The notes: generated from the letters alone by a model not told the origin. A DNA stretch of 64,000 bases from Drosophila persimilis (GCF_003286085.1 NW_020825411.1:350001-414000); one strand, 5' to 3'; counted from the stretch's first letter, positions 1 to 10,432 are shown. Made by a program: numbers and translations.

Positions 1-749
1 TCAAAATTATTCATATATACTAAGAAATATATATATATTCATATAAAATACACAGACATTGCCGGCTAAGTATATTCCCCATATCATATGAAATAAATTA
101 ATAATTTTTCATTATAACATTTTCATATGAAATATACCATGCACGAGACTACCACTCCCTATATAGGTTTTCTGCCACGCTTTCCGCAAATCGGGTATTT
201 TTACTTGAGAGTGCCTCTTAACAATAGTTTCTTTTCGTATTTTAATAAAAAATACAATACTATCACTTCAAAATTATTCATATATACTAAGAAATATATA
301 TATATTCATATAAAATACACAGACATTGCCGGCTAAGTATATTCCCCATATCATATGAAATAAATTAATAATTTTTCATTATAAAATTTTCATATGAAAT
401 ATACCATGCACGAGACTACCACTCCCTATATAGGTTTTCTGCCACGCTTTCCGCAAATCGGGTATTTTTACTTGAGAGTGCCTCTTAACAATAGTTTCTT
501 TTCGTATTTTAGTAAAAAATACAATACTATCACTTCAAAATTATTCATATATATTAAGAAATATATATATATTCATATAAAATACACAGACATTACCGGC
601 TAAGTATATTCCCCATATCATATGAAATAAATTAATAATTTTTCATTATAAAATTTTCATATGAAATATACCATGCACGAGACTACCACTCCCTATATAG
701 GTTTTCTGCCACGCTTTCCGCAAATCGGGTATTTTTACTTGAGAGTGCC
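1..749 (-). repeat. rDNA intergenic spacer, 267-bp tandem repeats (array 1)
   Basis: Tandem repeats with a 267-bp period; equivalent points fall at 127, 394 and 661. The same repeat occurs at 6480-7492 next to the 18S 5' side, which identifies it as ribosomal intergenic spacer oriented on the minus strand. The units carry unit-specific variants (a 'ttataac' variant just before 127, and 'agtaaaa' in the 394 unit) that recur in the same order before 6977 and in the 7244 unit. This array is therefore a paralogous copy of array 2, not an independent expansion. The last unit is cut at 749 by the LTR of a BEL element. The 60-70-codon open frames are by-products of the repeat and are not treated as genes. 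Confidence 0.85.
155..704 (-). promoter_or_regulatory. Pol I spacer-promoter-like motifs, three copies
   Basis: Each 267-bp unit contains the minus-strand motif ACCTATATAGGGAGTGG, at about 155-170, 422-437 and 689-704. A TATATAGGG-like core around the start site is typical of insect RNA polymerase I promoters, and Drosophila spacer repeats are known to carry duplicated promoter copies. A related but diverged motif stands ahead of the 5' ETS at about 6472-6490. Start-site use is inferred, not shown. Confidence 0.55.
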
Positions 750-1225
750 TGTTGAGACAACGAGCTTTTTCGCTGACTATGATTGTTCAATAATTTCACA
801 AATTATTAATTTCCGAAAACGTTATAAATTTTATTATAGGTATTTTGTGTGTTGAGGGTGGCCGAAGATGCCAGAGCCTTTTACAATAGTATTAGAGTGA
901 CACACTTGGATGAGGCAAGCGAGCCGATCTCGAGCCAAAGTAATAGATTGGGGACAAAAAGGGTCTGTTCTCCAACTATATCAAGCGGTAACTGCTAGAG
1001 CAGGCGCAGCTGCTGACGGCTTAGCGACGGCATAGGAAAGAAAAGATAACAAGAGCGAGCATAGATAAGAATAGATGATTAAATGAGAGCATGTTGCTGA
1101 GCGAGCATAGATAAAGCTACGCTTACGTTACGTTAGTTTAGTATAATGACCAAAATAGAAAAGAAAGTGAATTGATAGGCAATAAAACAATGGTATAAAA
1201 TTTACACTCGGGCTTCGCCCGAACA
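750..1225 (-). repeat. 3' LTR of BEL/Pao copy 1
   Basis: A 476-bp LTR. On the minus strand it begins TGTTCGGGCGAAG just after the tract ACGGGGGGAGTA and ends ...CTCAACA, giving TG...CA termini. The identical block with the same ends occurs at 7493-7968. Confidence 0.8.
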
Positions 1226-4200
1226 TACTCCCCCCGTGGAAGGATCCATGCCTTTCACCTCATCTCGTAGAGGCAATAGACATAGTTTTGCAAGTGCTCT
1301 TCGGCTAACACCTGTAGCCATCCTGATCAAGGCGACTCGAGATACGCCATCAGCTCCTGGGATGAGCTCGAGGATTCTCGCTAGAGGCCACTTCAGAGGA
1401 GGGAAGTTCTCGTCCTTAACAAGAACGACATCATTGACGTGAAGCTCAGGATTCCGGGTGCGCCACTTCGTTCTTTCTTGAAGACTGGTTAAATACGATT
1501 GGCGCCAGCGAGACCAAAAGATTTGCTGAAGCTGTGTGACCTTCTGCCAACGGTCCAAGCGATCGACGTTTAAATGAACCAAGTCAGGCTCCAAGAAGGT
1601 TGTGATAGGGGCGCCAACTAGAAAATGGCTGGGCGTGGGTACATCGAGATCTGCAGGGTTCTCTGAAAGAGGAAACAATGGCCTTGAATTAATGATTGCA
1701 CAGATATTGCACGCGAGAGTGCGCAGCTCATCAAATCCAAGAAGCGAGGATCCGAGGGCACGTCGAAGATGATGCTTAGCAAGCTTGACTGACGCCTCCC
1801 ACAATCCTCCAAAATGTGGCGATCTAGGAGGAATGAAACGCCAATCGATGCAATCGTTGAGAAAAGCTTGATGCACGGCTTCTTGATGACTGTCGCTTAG
1901 GAATAGCGACTTAAGTTCCGCCAGTTCGTTCCGCGCTCCAACAAAATTTGTGGCATTATCTGACCAAATACGAATCGGTCTTCCACGGGTGCAAATGAAA
2001 CGGCGAAGAGCAGAGAGGAACGCAGATGTTGTAAGATCCTTCACAAGCTCGATGTGAACCGCCTTGGTGGAGAAGCATATAAAAATGCTCATGTAGCACT
2101 TTAGTGGGGGCCGGTTTCGAACTTCTGATTTATACAGGAACGGACCGCAATAGTCCACGCCGGTAACTAAAAATGCACGAGATTCGCTGACTCTGTCCAC
2201 CGGAAGATCTGCCATTATTTGCTCGAGAGTTCGAGGCTTCACTCTAAAACATCTGACACACTTTTGGATTACGTGTGCTACGGTCTTTCGGCCACCGATT
2301 GGCCAGTACGTTTGACGAATGATGGCTAATAGCGACTGGGGTCCAGCGTGAAGGTGCTTTTCGTGTAAGTGCCGTATCAGAGCAGAAGTGATGGAATGAT
2401 TCTTGGGCAATATTATGGGATGCCGTGCTTCAAAGTCCAAGGTAGAGTTTTTAAGACGCCCTCCAACTCGAAGCAAACCGCAATCATCTAAAAATGGCGA
2501 AAGAGAGGCGATCGAGCTTGAAGCCTTGATGTCCTTTCGCGTTTCCAGGGCTCTTATTTCAGTGGATAGACGAGATTGTTGAGTAAGACGAATAAGCAGT
2601 TCGGTTCCCAAACGCAAGTCCTCCACAGTTATTCCAGACTTTCGTCGATGAATGAATTTGCATACATACGCAAAAATTCGTTGCATTTTGGGGAAGGAAT
2701 TTACAAACTTTGATTCTTCCACCAAATATCTTGACGCGCAGTTTGTAATTAGTATGGTTTTTCGTGCCTCCAAAACCGGCTCTGGAAGAGCAGGTGTACT
2801 TGGCCATTGATCCTTACTGGCTGTCAAGTATGTAGGTCCATACTTCCAAAGATGAGAATTGATGAGCTCAGCTGGTAATGATCCTCGAGAAAGCATATCG
2901 GCAGGGTTTAGATCAGTTGGCACGTGCAGCCAAGACATTCCAGATGTGAGTTCCTGAATAACAGAAAGTCTATTAGCGACAAATACATTGAAGTTGGATG
3001 GTTGATTCTTGATCCAAGCCAAAACGACTGTGGAGTCACACCAGCAATAATAAGAGCACTTGAAGTTCATCAAAGACACTTCATGCATAAGCTGAGCGAG
3101 TAGCGCTGCACCACATAATTCCAACTTGGGTATTGTGATAGTCTTCAGTGGCGCTACACGAGACCTGGAAGATAGAAGATTTGCCTTGACTCCATTGTCG
3201 CCTTGCGAAACAGCGTAGATGCAAGCTCCATAAGCACTCATGCTGGCATCACAAAATCCATGCATTTCAAGGTTGCTGCTTCGAAGGAAAGATAGGCGCG
3301 GGAAAGAAATTTGTTGCATAGAGTCAAACTGCTGAATAAAGTTGATCCAAGTTGTGCGTAAGGAGACTGGCAGACTTTCATCCCAATGAAGCTTTTCTTT
3401 CCACAGCTGCTGTAGAAATATTTTTGCTTTAGTAATAACTGGCCCTATAAGTCCGAGTGGATCATAAAATCGTGCAATAGTTGACAATACAACTCGCTTA
3501 GTTGGTTTCGAAGGGACTTGATTGGGACAGAATGAAAATAATAGCTCATCCGAAGTGGGATTCCATGCTAAACCTAGCGTCTTGGTTACATCGCTGCCAT
3601 CAGTAAATTTAACAAATGTTTCCCTATCTTCATGGGGTGTTTGATCGAGTACATATGTATCGTTGGAACACCATTTTCTGATCTTGAAATTTCCTTTGGC
3701 TAATAGTCCTGACACCTGGCGAATTATTTCCAGCACCTCATTTGTAGTATCTCCCCCCGTTAGCAAATCATCCACGTAAAAGTCCCGCAGCACAACTTCA
3801 GAGCCAATTGGATATGACGAACTCTCGTCTGCCGCTAGTTGGTGCATAGAACGGACGGCCAGAAATGCTGCTGGTTTCGTTCCATAGGTCACGGTATCCA
3901 GCTTGAATGTCCTTAGCTCCTCGAGGGGTGAGTCACGCCACAGTATGCACTGCAGAAAACTATCTTGGGGCGAGACACGGACGCATCTATACATTTTACA
4001 AATGTCACCAGCCAATGCTATACGAAAGGTACGAAATCGAAGAAGAGTCGTAACTAACTTTGGCTGAATTGTTGGGCCTGACATCAATATATCGTTGAGG
4101 GAATATCCTGTAGATGTACAAGCGGATCCGTCGCAAACTACTCGGAGTTTTGTGGTGGTTTTGTCTTCTCTTAAGACGCAGTGATGAGGAAGAAAAAATT

Positions 4201-4397
4201 TGCATTGTTTAAGTGCGTCACTTTTGACAGGGGACATGTGATTCAAATCGACGTATTCCTTTATAAATGCGGCGTATTGGGCCTTGAGAAGCGGTTTGCG
4301 AACCAACTTGCGCTCTAGATTGAGAAATCTGCGATAGGCTTGTTGATAAGAATCTCCAAGAAGACTGTCACTCAGCTTTAAAGGCAATTGAACGCAC
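750..4397 (-). mobile_element. BEL/Pao LTR retrotransposon, 5'-truncated, joined to 18S (copy 1)
   Basis: The 3' part of a BEL/Pao element: most of pol, a purine-rich tract (1226-1237) and a complete 476-bp 3' LTR. The 5' LTR, gag and protease are missing. The upstream end runs straight into 18S rRNA sequence at 4397/4398, and the LTR lies inside a spacer repeat at 749/750. No target-site duplication can be tested because the 5' end is absent. 750-2633 is repeated almost exactly at 7493-9374. Confidence 0.85.
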
Positions 4398-4411
4398 CCA
4401 TGCACCACCAC
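1202..4411 (-). CDS. pol: BEL/Pao pol: reverse transcriptase, RNase H-like region, integrase
   Basis: An uninterrupted 1069-codon frame with the BEL/Pao domain order. The reverse transcriptase has the YVDD catalytic box at about residues 212-215. An RNase H-type segment (FCDAS, near residue 385) follows, then the H2C2 zinc module of integrase and an integrase core ([24 protein letters not shown]) in the last third. The first six or so codons, including the ATG, lie in 18S sequence, so the apparent start is an accident of the junction. Real pol sequence begins around 4397 at the N-terminal edge of the reverse transcriptase, and gag and protease are absent. The last eight codons run into the LTR. 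The open frame suggests recent insertion, but with no gag, protease or 5' LTR the copy cannot move by itself. Integrase and reverse transcriptase make and insert the cDNA in the full element. Confidence 0.9.
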   Translation of the reverse strand: MVVHGCVQLPLKLSDSLLGDSYQQAYRRFLNLERKLVRKPLLKAQYAAFIKEYVDLNHMSPVKSDALKQCKFFLPHHCVLREDKTTTKLRVVCDGSACTSTGYSLNDILMSGPTIQPKLVTTLLRFRTFRIALAGDICKMYRCVRVSPQDSFLQCILWRDSPLEELRTFKLDTVTYGTKPAAFLAVRSMHQLAADESSSYPIGSEVVLRDFYVDDLLTGGDTTNEVLEIIRQVSGLLAKGNFKIRKWCSNDTYVLDQTPHEDRETFVKFTDGSDVTKTLGLAWNPTSDELLFSFCPNQVPSKPTKRVVLSTIARFYDPLGLIGPVITKAKIFLQQLWKEKLHWDESLPVSLRTTWINFIQQFDSMQQISFPRLSFLRSSNLEMHGFCDASMSAYGACIYAVSQGDNGVKANLLSSRSRVAPLKTITIPKLELCGAALLAQLMHEVSLMNFKCSYYCWCDSTVVLAWIKNQPSNFNVFVANRLSVIQELTSGMSWLHVPTDLNPADMLSRGSLPAELINSHLWKYGPTYLTASKDQWPSTPALPEPVLEARKTILITNCASRYLVEESKFVNSFPKMQRIFAYVCKFIHRRKSGITVEDLRLGTELLIRLTQQSRLSTEIRALETRKDIKASSSIASLSPFLDDCGLLRVGGRLKNSTLDFEARHPIILPKNHSITSALIRHLHEKHLHAGPQSLLAIIRQTYWPIGGRKTVAHVIQKCVRCFRVKPRTLEQIMADLPVDRVSESRAFLVTGVDYCGPFLYKSEVRNRPPLKCYMSIFICFSTKAVHIELVKDLTTSAFLSALRRFICTRGRPIRIWSDNATNFVGARNELAELKSLFLSDSHQEAVHQAFLNDCIDWRFIPPRSPHFGGLWEASVKLAKHHLRRALGSSLLGFDELRTLACNICAIINSRPLFPLSENPADLDVPTPSHFLVGAPITTFLEPDLVHLNVDRLDRWQKVTQLQQIFWSRWRQSYLTSLQERTKWRTRNPELHVNDVVLVKDENFPPLKWPLARILELIPGADGVSRVALIRMATGVSRRALAKLCLLPLRDEVKGMDPSTGGVCSGEARV

Positions 4412-4500
4412 CCATAGATTCGAGAAAGAGCTATCAATCTGTCTTACACACTTATGTTCGGACCTGGTAAGTTTTCCCGTGTTGAGTCAAATTAAGCCGC

Positions 4501-4549
<49 letters not shown>

Positions 4550-5762
4550 TTTGCAACCATACTTCCCCCGGAGCCCAAAAGCTTTGGTTTCCCGGGAAGC
4601 GACTGAGAGAGCCATAAAAGTAGCTACACCCAATTGCTAGCTGGCATCGTTTATGGTTAGAACTAGGGCGGTATCTGATCGCCTTCGAACCTCTAACTTT
4701 CGTTCTTGATTAATGAAAACATCTTTGGCAAATGCTTTCGCTTAAGTTAGTCTTACGACGGTCCAAGAATTTCACCTCTCGCGTCGTAATACTAATGCCC
4801 CCAAACTGCTTCTATTAATCATTACCTCTTGATCTGAAAACCAATGAAAGCAGAACAGAGGTCTTATTTCATTATCCCATGCACAGAATATTCAGGCATT
4901 TGAAGCCTGCTTTAAGCACTCTAATTTGTTCAAAGTAATTGTACCGGCCCACAATAACACTCGATGAAGAGCACTAATGCAGGTTTTTAAATAGGAGGAA
5001 TATATAAAAAATACAAGTACTTAATTATATATAAGAACTCCACCGGTAATACGCTTACATACATAAAGGTATAGTACTAACCACAATTGTAAGTTGTACT
5101 ACCCGTATGAAGCACAAGTTCAACTACGAACGTTTTAACCGCAACAACTTTAATATACGCTATTGGAGCTGGAATTACCGCGGCTGCTGGCACCAGACTT
5201 GCCCTCCAATTGGTCCTTGTTAAAGGATTTAAAGTGTACTCATTCCAATTACAGGGCCTCGGATATGAGTCCTGTATTGTTATTTTTCGTCACTACCTCC
5301 CCGAGCTGGGAGTGGGTAATTTACGCGCCTGCTGCCTTCCTTAGATGTGGTAGCCGTTTCTCAGGCTCCCTCTCCGGAATCGAACCCTGATTCCCCGTTA
5401 CCCGTTGCAACCATGGTAGTCCTAGATACTACCATCAAAAGTTGATAGGGCAGACATTTGAAAGATCTGTCGTCGGTACAAGACCATACGATCTGCATGT
5501 TATCTAGAGTTCAACCAATGTAACGATTTTACGATCGCTTGGTTTTAGCCTAATAAAAGCACACGTCCCATAAGGTCCGTGTTTTAATTGCATGTATTAG
5601 CTCTAGAATTACCACAGTTATCCAAGTAACTGTTAACGATCTAAGGAACCATAACTGATATAATGAGCCTTTTGCGGTTTCACTTTTAATTCGTGTGTAC
5701 TTAGACATGCATGGCTTAATCTTTGAGACAAGCATATAACTACTGGCAGGATCAACCAGAAT
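4398..5762 (-). rRNA. 18S rRNA: 18S rRNA, 5' two-thirds, truncated
   Basis: On the minus strand it begins with the 18S 5' end ATTCTGGTTGATCC at 5762 and follows the small-subunit rRNA sequence. It includes the universal 530-loop GCCAGCAGCCGCGGTAA (near 5180) and the AAACTTAAAGGAATTGACGG segment (near 4530). It stops at 4398 inside the GGTGGTGGTGCATGG region. That gives ~1365 nt against about 1995 nt for full-length Drosophila 18S, so the 3' third is lost, as are ITS, 5.8S and 28S. The retained part shows no obvious damage. The break coincides exactly with a BEL element end. The unit cannot give mature 18S. Confidence 0.97.
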
Positions 5763-6475
5763 AATGTTTTCGTTTCGTGCGCATACGCTCACATATGTAA
5801 ATATTTGACAACTCAATAATACTTTTGAAAAAAAAAAAAATAAATAAATATTTTTTATCAACAGTTTATGAGAATTTGTTAAACGATTGTGGCCATTTTT
5901 ATATAGCATTCACATTCGCCATTTTTCTCTATATAAATATATATATTTTATTATATACATTTTTTTTTCGTTCAAAAATATCTTTTTATTTGCACTTAAT
6001 ATATTATCACACGTATATAGGCTTAAACCAATATTAATTGTGTTTAAACTATGTATTTTGACAACAAATTTAAAATTTATCCAATTTCGTATGCGTTTTT
6101 TGTGATATACATTAAATAAAACCAAACACATGAGTTCATGTGGAATGGAATTTATATATTTTGGCAATATTTGAATTTGCATATAAATCGCTTTGATTAT
6201 ATATGCTGGTACATTGTTGAAATGGCACTCATACAATATTTAATCATATAAGACCATTTCCAAAAATTCACGATAATAATTCGAAACAGAAATGATATAT
6301 ACTAAATAGTATATATCTTGGTTAGTTTCACTATATTATCTTTATTAAGATCAATTTGAAAACAAATATCTCCTATTAAACACTACTTTGAGTATAATGA
6401 CAACATATAATAATATTATATACAATACTGTACCAAATATTGTATACAATACCGATGGACATCAACTGTCCATCA
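5763..6475 (-). other. 5' external transcribed spacer of the rDNA unit
   Basis: A very AT-rich stretch between the 18S 5' end and the first promoter-like motif. Its ~0.7 kb length is comparable to the Drosophila ETS. It has no supportable gene; the short open frames here are AT-rich noise. Its role as transcribed leader is inferred from position. Confidence 0.75.
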
Positions 6476-6490
6476 TGTATAGGTTTTCTG
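6472..6490 (-). promoter_or_regulatory. Candidate rDNA gene promoter (Pol I)
   Basis: The sequence shared with the spacer repeats (minus strand GGCAGAAAACCTATA) runs up to this point and then diverges into the ETS. The core reads ACCTATACATGATGG instead of the ACCTATATAGGGAG of the spacer copies. Repeat-derived upstream sequence followed by unique ETS is the usual arrangement of the gene promoter at the end of a spacer array. Confidence 0.55.
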
Positions 6491-7492
6491 CCACGCTTTC
6501 CGCAAATCGGGTATTTTTTCTTTAGAGTGCCTTTTAACAATAGTTTCTTTTCGTATTTTAATAAAAAATACAATACTATCACTTCAAAATTATTCATATA
6601 TATTAAGAAATATATATATATTCATATAAAATACACAGACATTGCCGGCTAAGTATATTCCCCATATCATATGAAATAAATTAATAATTTTTCATTATAA
6701 AATTTTCATATGAAATATACCATGCACGAGACTACCACTCCCTATATAGGTTTTCTGCCACGCTTTCCGCAAATCGGGTATTTTTACTTGAGAGTGCCTC
6801 TTAACAATAGTTTCTTTTCGTATTTTAATAAAAAATACAATACTATCACTTCAAAATTATTCATATATACTAAGAAATATATATATATTCATATAAAATA
6901 CACAGACATTGCCGGCTAAGTATATTCCCCATATCATATGAAATAAATTAATAATTTTTCATTATAACATTTTCATATGAAATATACCATGCACGAGACT
7001 ACCACTCCCTATATAGGTTTTCTGCCACGCTTTCCGCAAATCGGGTATTTTTACTTGAGAGTGCCTCTTAACAATAGTTTCTTTTCGTATTTTAATAAAA
7101 AATACAATACTATCACTTCAAAATTATTCATATATACTAAGAAATATATATATATTCATATAAAATACACAGACATTGCCGGCTAAGTATATTCCCCATA
7201 TCATATGAAATAAATTAATAATTTTTCATTATAAAATTTTCATATGAAATATACCATGCACGAGACTACCACTCCCTATATAGGTTTTCTGCCACGCTTT
7301 CCGCAAATCGGGTATTTTTACTTGAGAGTGCCTCTTAACAATAGTTTCTTTTCGTATTTTAGTAAAAAATACAATACTATCACTTCAAAATTATTCATAT
7401 ATATTAAGAAATATATATATATTCATATAAAATACACAGACATTACCGGCTAAGTATATTCCCCATATCATATGAAATAAATTAATAATTGT
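6480..7492 (-). repeat. rDNA intergenic spacer, 267-bp tandem repeats (array 2)
   Basis: About 3.8 units of the 267-bp repeat upstream of the 18S unit, with equivalent points at 6710, 6977 and 7244. It is cut at ~7490 by the LTR of BEL copy 2. Unit-specific variants align 6977 with 127 and 7244 with 394 of array 1. The two extra bases 'gt' at 7491-7492, before the LTR, are not accounted for by the repeat. Confidence 0.88.
6738..7287 (-). promoter_or_regulatory. Pol I spacer-promoter-like motifs, three copies
   Basis: The CCTATATAGGGAG core (minus strand) recurs at about 6738-6753, 7005-7020 and 7272-7287, once per 267-bp unit, upstream of the gene promoter and in the same direction. Confidence 0.55.
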
Positions 7493-9374
7493 TGTTGAGA
7501 CAACGAGCTTTTTCGCTGACTATGATTGTTCAATAATTTCACAAATTATTAATTTCCGAAAACGTTATAAATTTTATTATAGGTATTTTGTGTGTTGAGG
7601 GTGGCCGAAGATGCCAGAGCCTTTTACAATAGTATTAGAGTGACACACTTGGATGAGGCAAGCGAGCCGATCTCGAGCCAAAGTAATAGATTGGGGACAA
7701 AAAGGGTCTGTTCTCCAACTATATCAAGCGGTAACTGCTAGAGCAGGCGCAGCTGCTGACGGCTTAGCGACGGCATAGGAAAGAAAAGATAACAAGAGCG
7801 AGCATAGATAAGAATAGATGATTAAATGAGAGCATGTTGCTGAGCGAGCATAGATAAAGCTACGCTTACGTTACGTTAGTTTAGTATAATGACCAAAATA
7901 GAAAAGAAAGTGAATTGATAGGCAATAAAACAATGGTATAAAATTTACACTCGGGCTTCGCCCGAACATACTCCCCCCGTGGAAGGATCCATGCCTTTCA
8001 CCTCATCTCGTAGAGGCAATAGACATAGTTTTGCAAGTGCTCTTCGGCTAACACCTGTAGCCATCCTGATCAAGGCGACTCGAGATACGCCATCAGCTCC
8101 TGGGATGAGCTCGAGGATTCTCGCTAGAGGCCACTTCAGAGGAGGGAAGTTCTCGTCCTTAACAAGAACGACATCATTGACGTGAAGCTCAGGATTCCGG
8201 GTGCGCCACTTCGTTCTTTCTTGAAGACTGGTTAAATACGATTGGCGCCCGCGAGACCAAAAGATTTGCTGAAGCTGTGTGACCTTCTGCCAACGGTCCA
8301 AGCGATCGACGTTTAAATGAACCAAGTCAGGCTCCAAGAAGGTTGTGATAGGGGCGCCAACTAGAAAATGGCTGGGCGTGAGTACATCGAGATCTGCAGG
8401 GTTCTCTGAAAGAGGAAACAATGGCCTTGAATTAATGATTGCACAGATATTGCACGCGAGAGTGCGCAGCTCATCAAATCCAAGAAGCGAGGATCCGAGG
8501 GCACGTCGAAGATGATGCTTAGCAAGCTTGACTGACGCCTCCCACAATCCTCCAAAATGTGGCGATCTAGGAGGAATGAAACGCCAATCGATGCAATCGT
8601 TGAGAAAAGCTTGATGCACGGCTTCTTGATGACTGTCGCTTAGGAATAGCGACTTAAGTTCCGCCAGTTCGTTCCGCGCTCCAACAAAATTTGTGGCATT
8701 ATCTGACCAAATACGAATCGGTCTTCCACGGGTGCAAATGAAACGGCGAAGAGCAGAGAGGAACGCAGATGTTGTAAGATCCTTCACAAGCTCGATGTGA
8801 ACCGCCTTGGTGGAGAAGCATATAAAAATGCTCATGTAGCACTTTAGTGGGGGCCGGTTTCGAACTTCTGATTTATACAGGAACGGACCGCAATAGTCCA
8901 CGCCGGTAACTAAAAATGCACGAGATTCGCTGACTCTGTCCACCGGAAGATCTGCCATTATTTGCTCGAGAGTTCGAGGCTTCACTCTAAAACATCTGAC
9001 ACACTTTTGGATTACGTGTGCTACGGTCTTTCGGCCACCGATTGGCCAGTACGTTTGACGAATGATGGCTAATAGCGACTGGGGTCCAGCGTGAAGGTGC
9101 TTTTCGTGTAAGTGCCGTATCAGAGCAGAAGTGATGGAATGATTCTTGGGCAATATTATGGGATGCCGTGCTTCAAAGTCCAAGGTAGAGTTTTTAAGAC
9201 GCCCTCCAACTCGAAGCAAACCGCAATCATCTAAAAATGGCGAAAGAGAGGCGATCGAGCTTGAAGCCTTGATGTCCTTTCGCGTTTCCAGGGCTCTTAT
9301 TTCAGTGGATAGACGAGATTGTTGAGTAAGACGAATAAGCAGTTCGGTTCCCAAACGCAAGTCCTCCACAGTTA
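7493..9374 (-). mobile_element. BEL/Pao retrotransposon fragment (copy 2)
   Basis: A near-exact copy of 750-2633: a 476-bp 3' LTR (7493-7968), the purine tract and the 3' part of pol. It ends abruptly at ~9374, where a 30-bp scrap of DINE-1 core begins. Both ends differ from copy 1. The LTR enters the spacer repeat at a different position, and the 5' truncation lies ~1.76 kb closer to the LTR. Confidence 0.85.
7945..9369 (-). CDS. pol: BEL/Pao pol fragment: integrase and C-terminus
   Basis: A 474-codon frame identical to the C-terminal part of the copy-1 pol apart from a few substitutions (P to L after PADLDV, and W to G in the WSRWRQ segment). It contains the H2C2 integrase zinc module, the integrase core ([24 protein letters not shown]) and the C-terminal tail. 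Reverse transcriptase and RNase H are lost by truncation, and the apparent ATG is internal to pol. It is a remnant whose open frame reflects youth, not a gene. Confidence 0.88.
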   Translation of the reverse strand: MEDLRLGTELLIRLTQQSRLSTEIRALETRKDIKASSSIASLSPFLDDCGLLRVGGRLKNSTLDFEARHPIILPKNHSITSALIRHLHEKHLHAGPQSLLAIIRQTYWPIGGRKTVAHVIQKCVRCFRVKPRTLEQIMADLPVDRVSESRAFLVTGVDYCGPFLYKSEVRNRPPLKCYMSIFICFSTKAVHIELVKDLTTSAFLSALRRFICTRGRPIRIWSDNATNFVGARNELAELKSLFLSDSHQEAVHQAFLNDCIDWRFIPPRSPHFGGLWEASVKLAKHHLRRALGSSLLGFDELRTLACNICAIINSRPLFPLSENPADLDVLTPSHFLVGAPITTFLEPDLVHLNVDRLDRWQKVTQLQQIFWSRGRQSYLTSLQERTKWRTRNPELHVNDVVLVKDENFPPLKWPLARILELIPGADGVSRVALIRMATGVSRRALAKLCLLPLRDEVKGMDPSTGGVCSGEARV

Positions 9375-9619
9375 ACGTCCAGAAGGAATCGTTTCCGACC
9401 CCATCGTTTCCGCGGGTGAACCCGTGCTTGGGGAGCTGTAGAGACGTGCGTTGGGGGTCATGCGTGGCGGGAGGATGGGGTTTGGGTCAGGGGTCGGAAG
9501 GGTAGGGGAGAGGGGAGCCCAGCTTAGCAGATGCCGCATGATCCACGACTCACATCCACTTCGCCGGGCCCCCAGGGAATAGTGAAGAGAGGGGGAGGGG
9601 CTGAGGGACTCCTACGGGC
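9375..9619. other. DINE-1 core scrap, then unassigned GC-rich sequence
   Basis: 9375-9404 is the DINE-1 core segment CGTCCAGAAGGAATCG...CCCCAT. It is followed by GC-rich sequence. 9530-9552 (ATGCCGCATGATCCACGACT) also occurs at 27595-27616 beside the other LTR, so at least the end of this stretch belongs to the gypsy-type element, probably its LTR. The rest I could not assign. Confidence 0.45.
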
Positions 9620-10432
9620 GAAAGTTCTGAAACCGGTGGGTTGAGGTGGGTGTCTTTATTGTGGGGGAATAAACGACAAAAATTTACAAACATTTTGGGA
9701 AACTTCTGGTTCTGTGCGTACACCCTGCCTACTGCACCGATCTATCCCCCCCAGAGCTCCCTTACGTGAGGTGGCTCACCCTTGCTTTCCCTTCCTTGGA
9801 TCCGGCGGCCGGTCCTCGTCACGGTGGTCGCGACATATATATTTTTGTCTTTTTTTTCTCGCGGGGTCGGGGCACTGTTTATTTTTCCCAACCGTTCTGG
9901 TTCAGCACTTGGAGATCACTCCCGATCTCCTTTCTTTTTTGCAGCTTCTCTGCCGCTTCGTGGCTGCGCAGCTTTCGGCACTCGGCCTCGGCTCGGGGGT
10001 GTTTTTCATGGTTCGCCGTCGGCTCTCTCCCTCGGCTGCGTGGGCGATCGGCGGCTTCTCTGCCGCTTCGCTCTCTTGCATGCTGTTCCTTTGCGTTTGG
10101 CCGTTCTCTCTCTTGCTTTGGCTGCGTGGGCGTAAGAGCGATCGGCGACTCTCTCCGTTTCCTTCTCTTCCATGTCGGCTCTCTTTGCTGCGTGGCCGTA
10201 GTAGGCGTCTCTCTTTCGTGTTGTCTCTTCGCTGCTAATAAGTAAAAGGCCTCACTATTTTAGGGGTTTTCTTAGCCTATTTCTTATTTTAATTGGGGAA
10301 ACTAAGGATTCATGGTTGTCTTTGTTATAATAGTAATAGTAGTAGTAATAAAATGAGATAATAAGCCCCCCGGGGCTGTCCCTTCAGGGAATGGTTTTGT
10401 GGTCAGGTTTTGTGGAGGCTTGTGCCTTCACA
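9620..10432 (-). repeat. 3' LTR of the Osvaldo/Ulysses-like element
   Basis: It matches 27619-28164 closely. The 27.6-kb copy lacks the segment corresponding to 9746-10012, an internal deletion of 267 bp. On the minus strand the LTR begins TGTGAAGGCACAAGCC directly after the purine tract GAAGGGAG (10433-10440). The low-coordinate end is uncertain: shared sequence continues in rearranged order back to ~9530. Confidence 0.75.

Noticed and set aside
5163..5909. Open frames of 75-119 codons in the 18S/ETS region
   Set aside because: They lie within or beside 18S rRNA and the AT-rich ETS, so they are chance frames.
127..7453. A family of nearly identical ~69-codon open frames repeated every 267 bp
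   Set aside because: They follow the spacer repeat and have no codon-level conservation apart from repeat identity. They lie antisense to the rDNA transcription direction, in sequence explained by spacer promoters.
9746..10012. A 267-bp difference between the two gypsy LTRs, equal to the rDNA spacer period
   Set aside because: The sequence has no resemblance to the spacer repeat, so the equal length is a coincidence.
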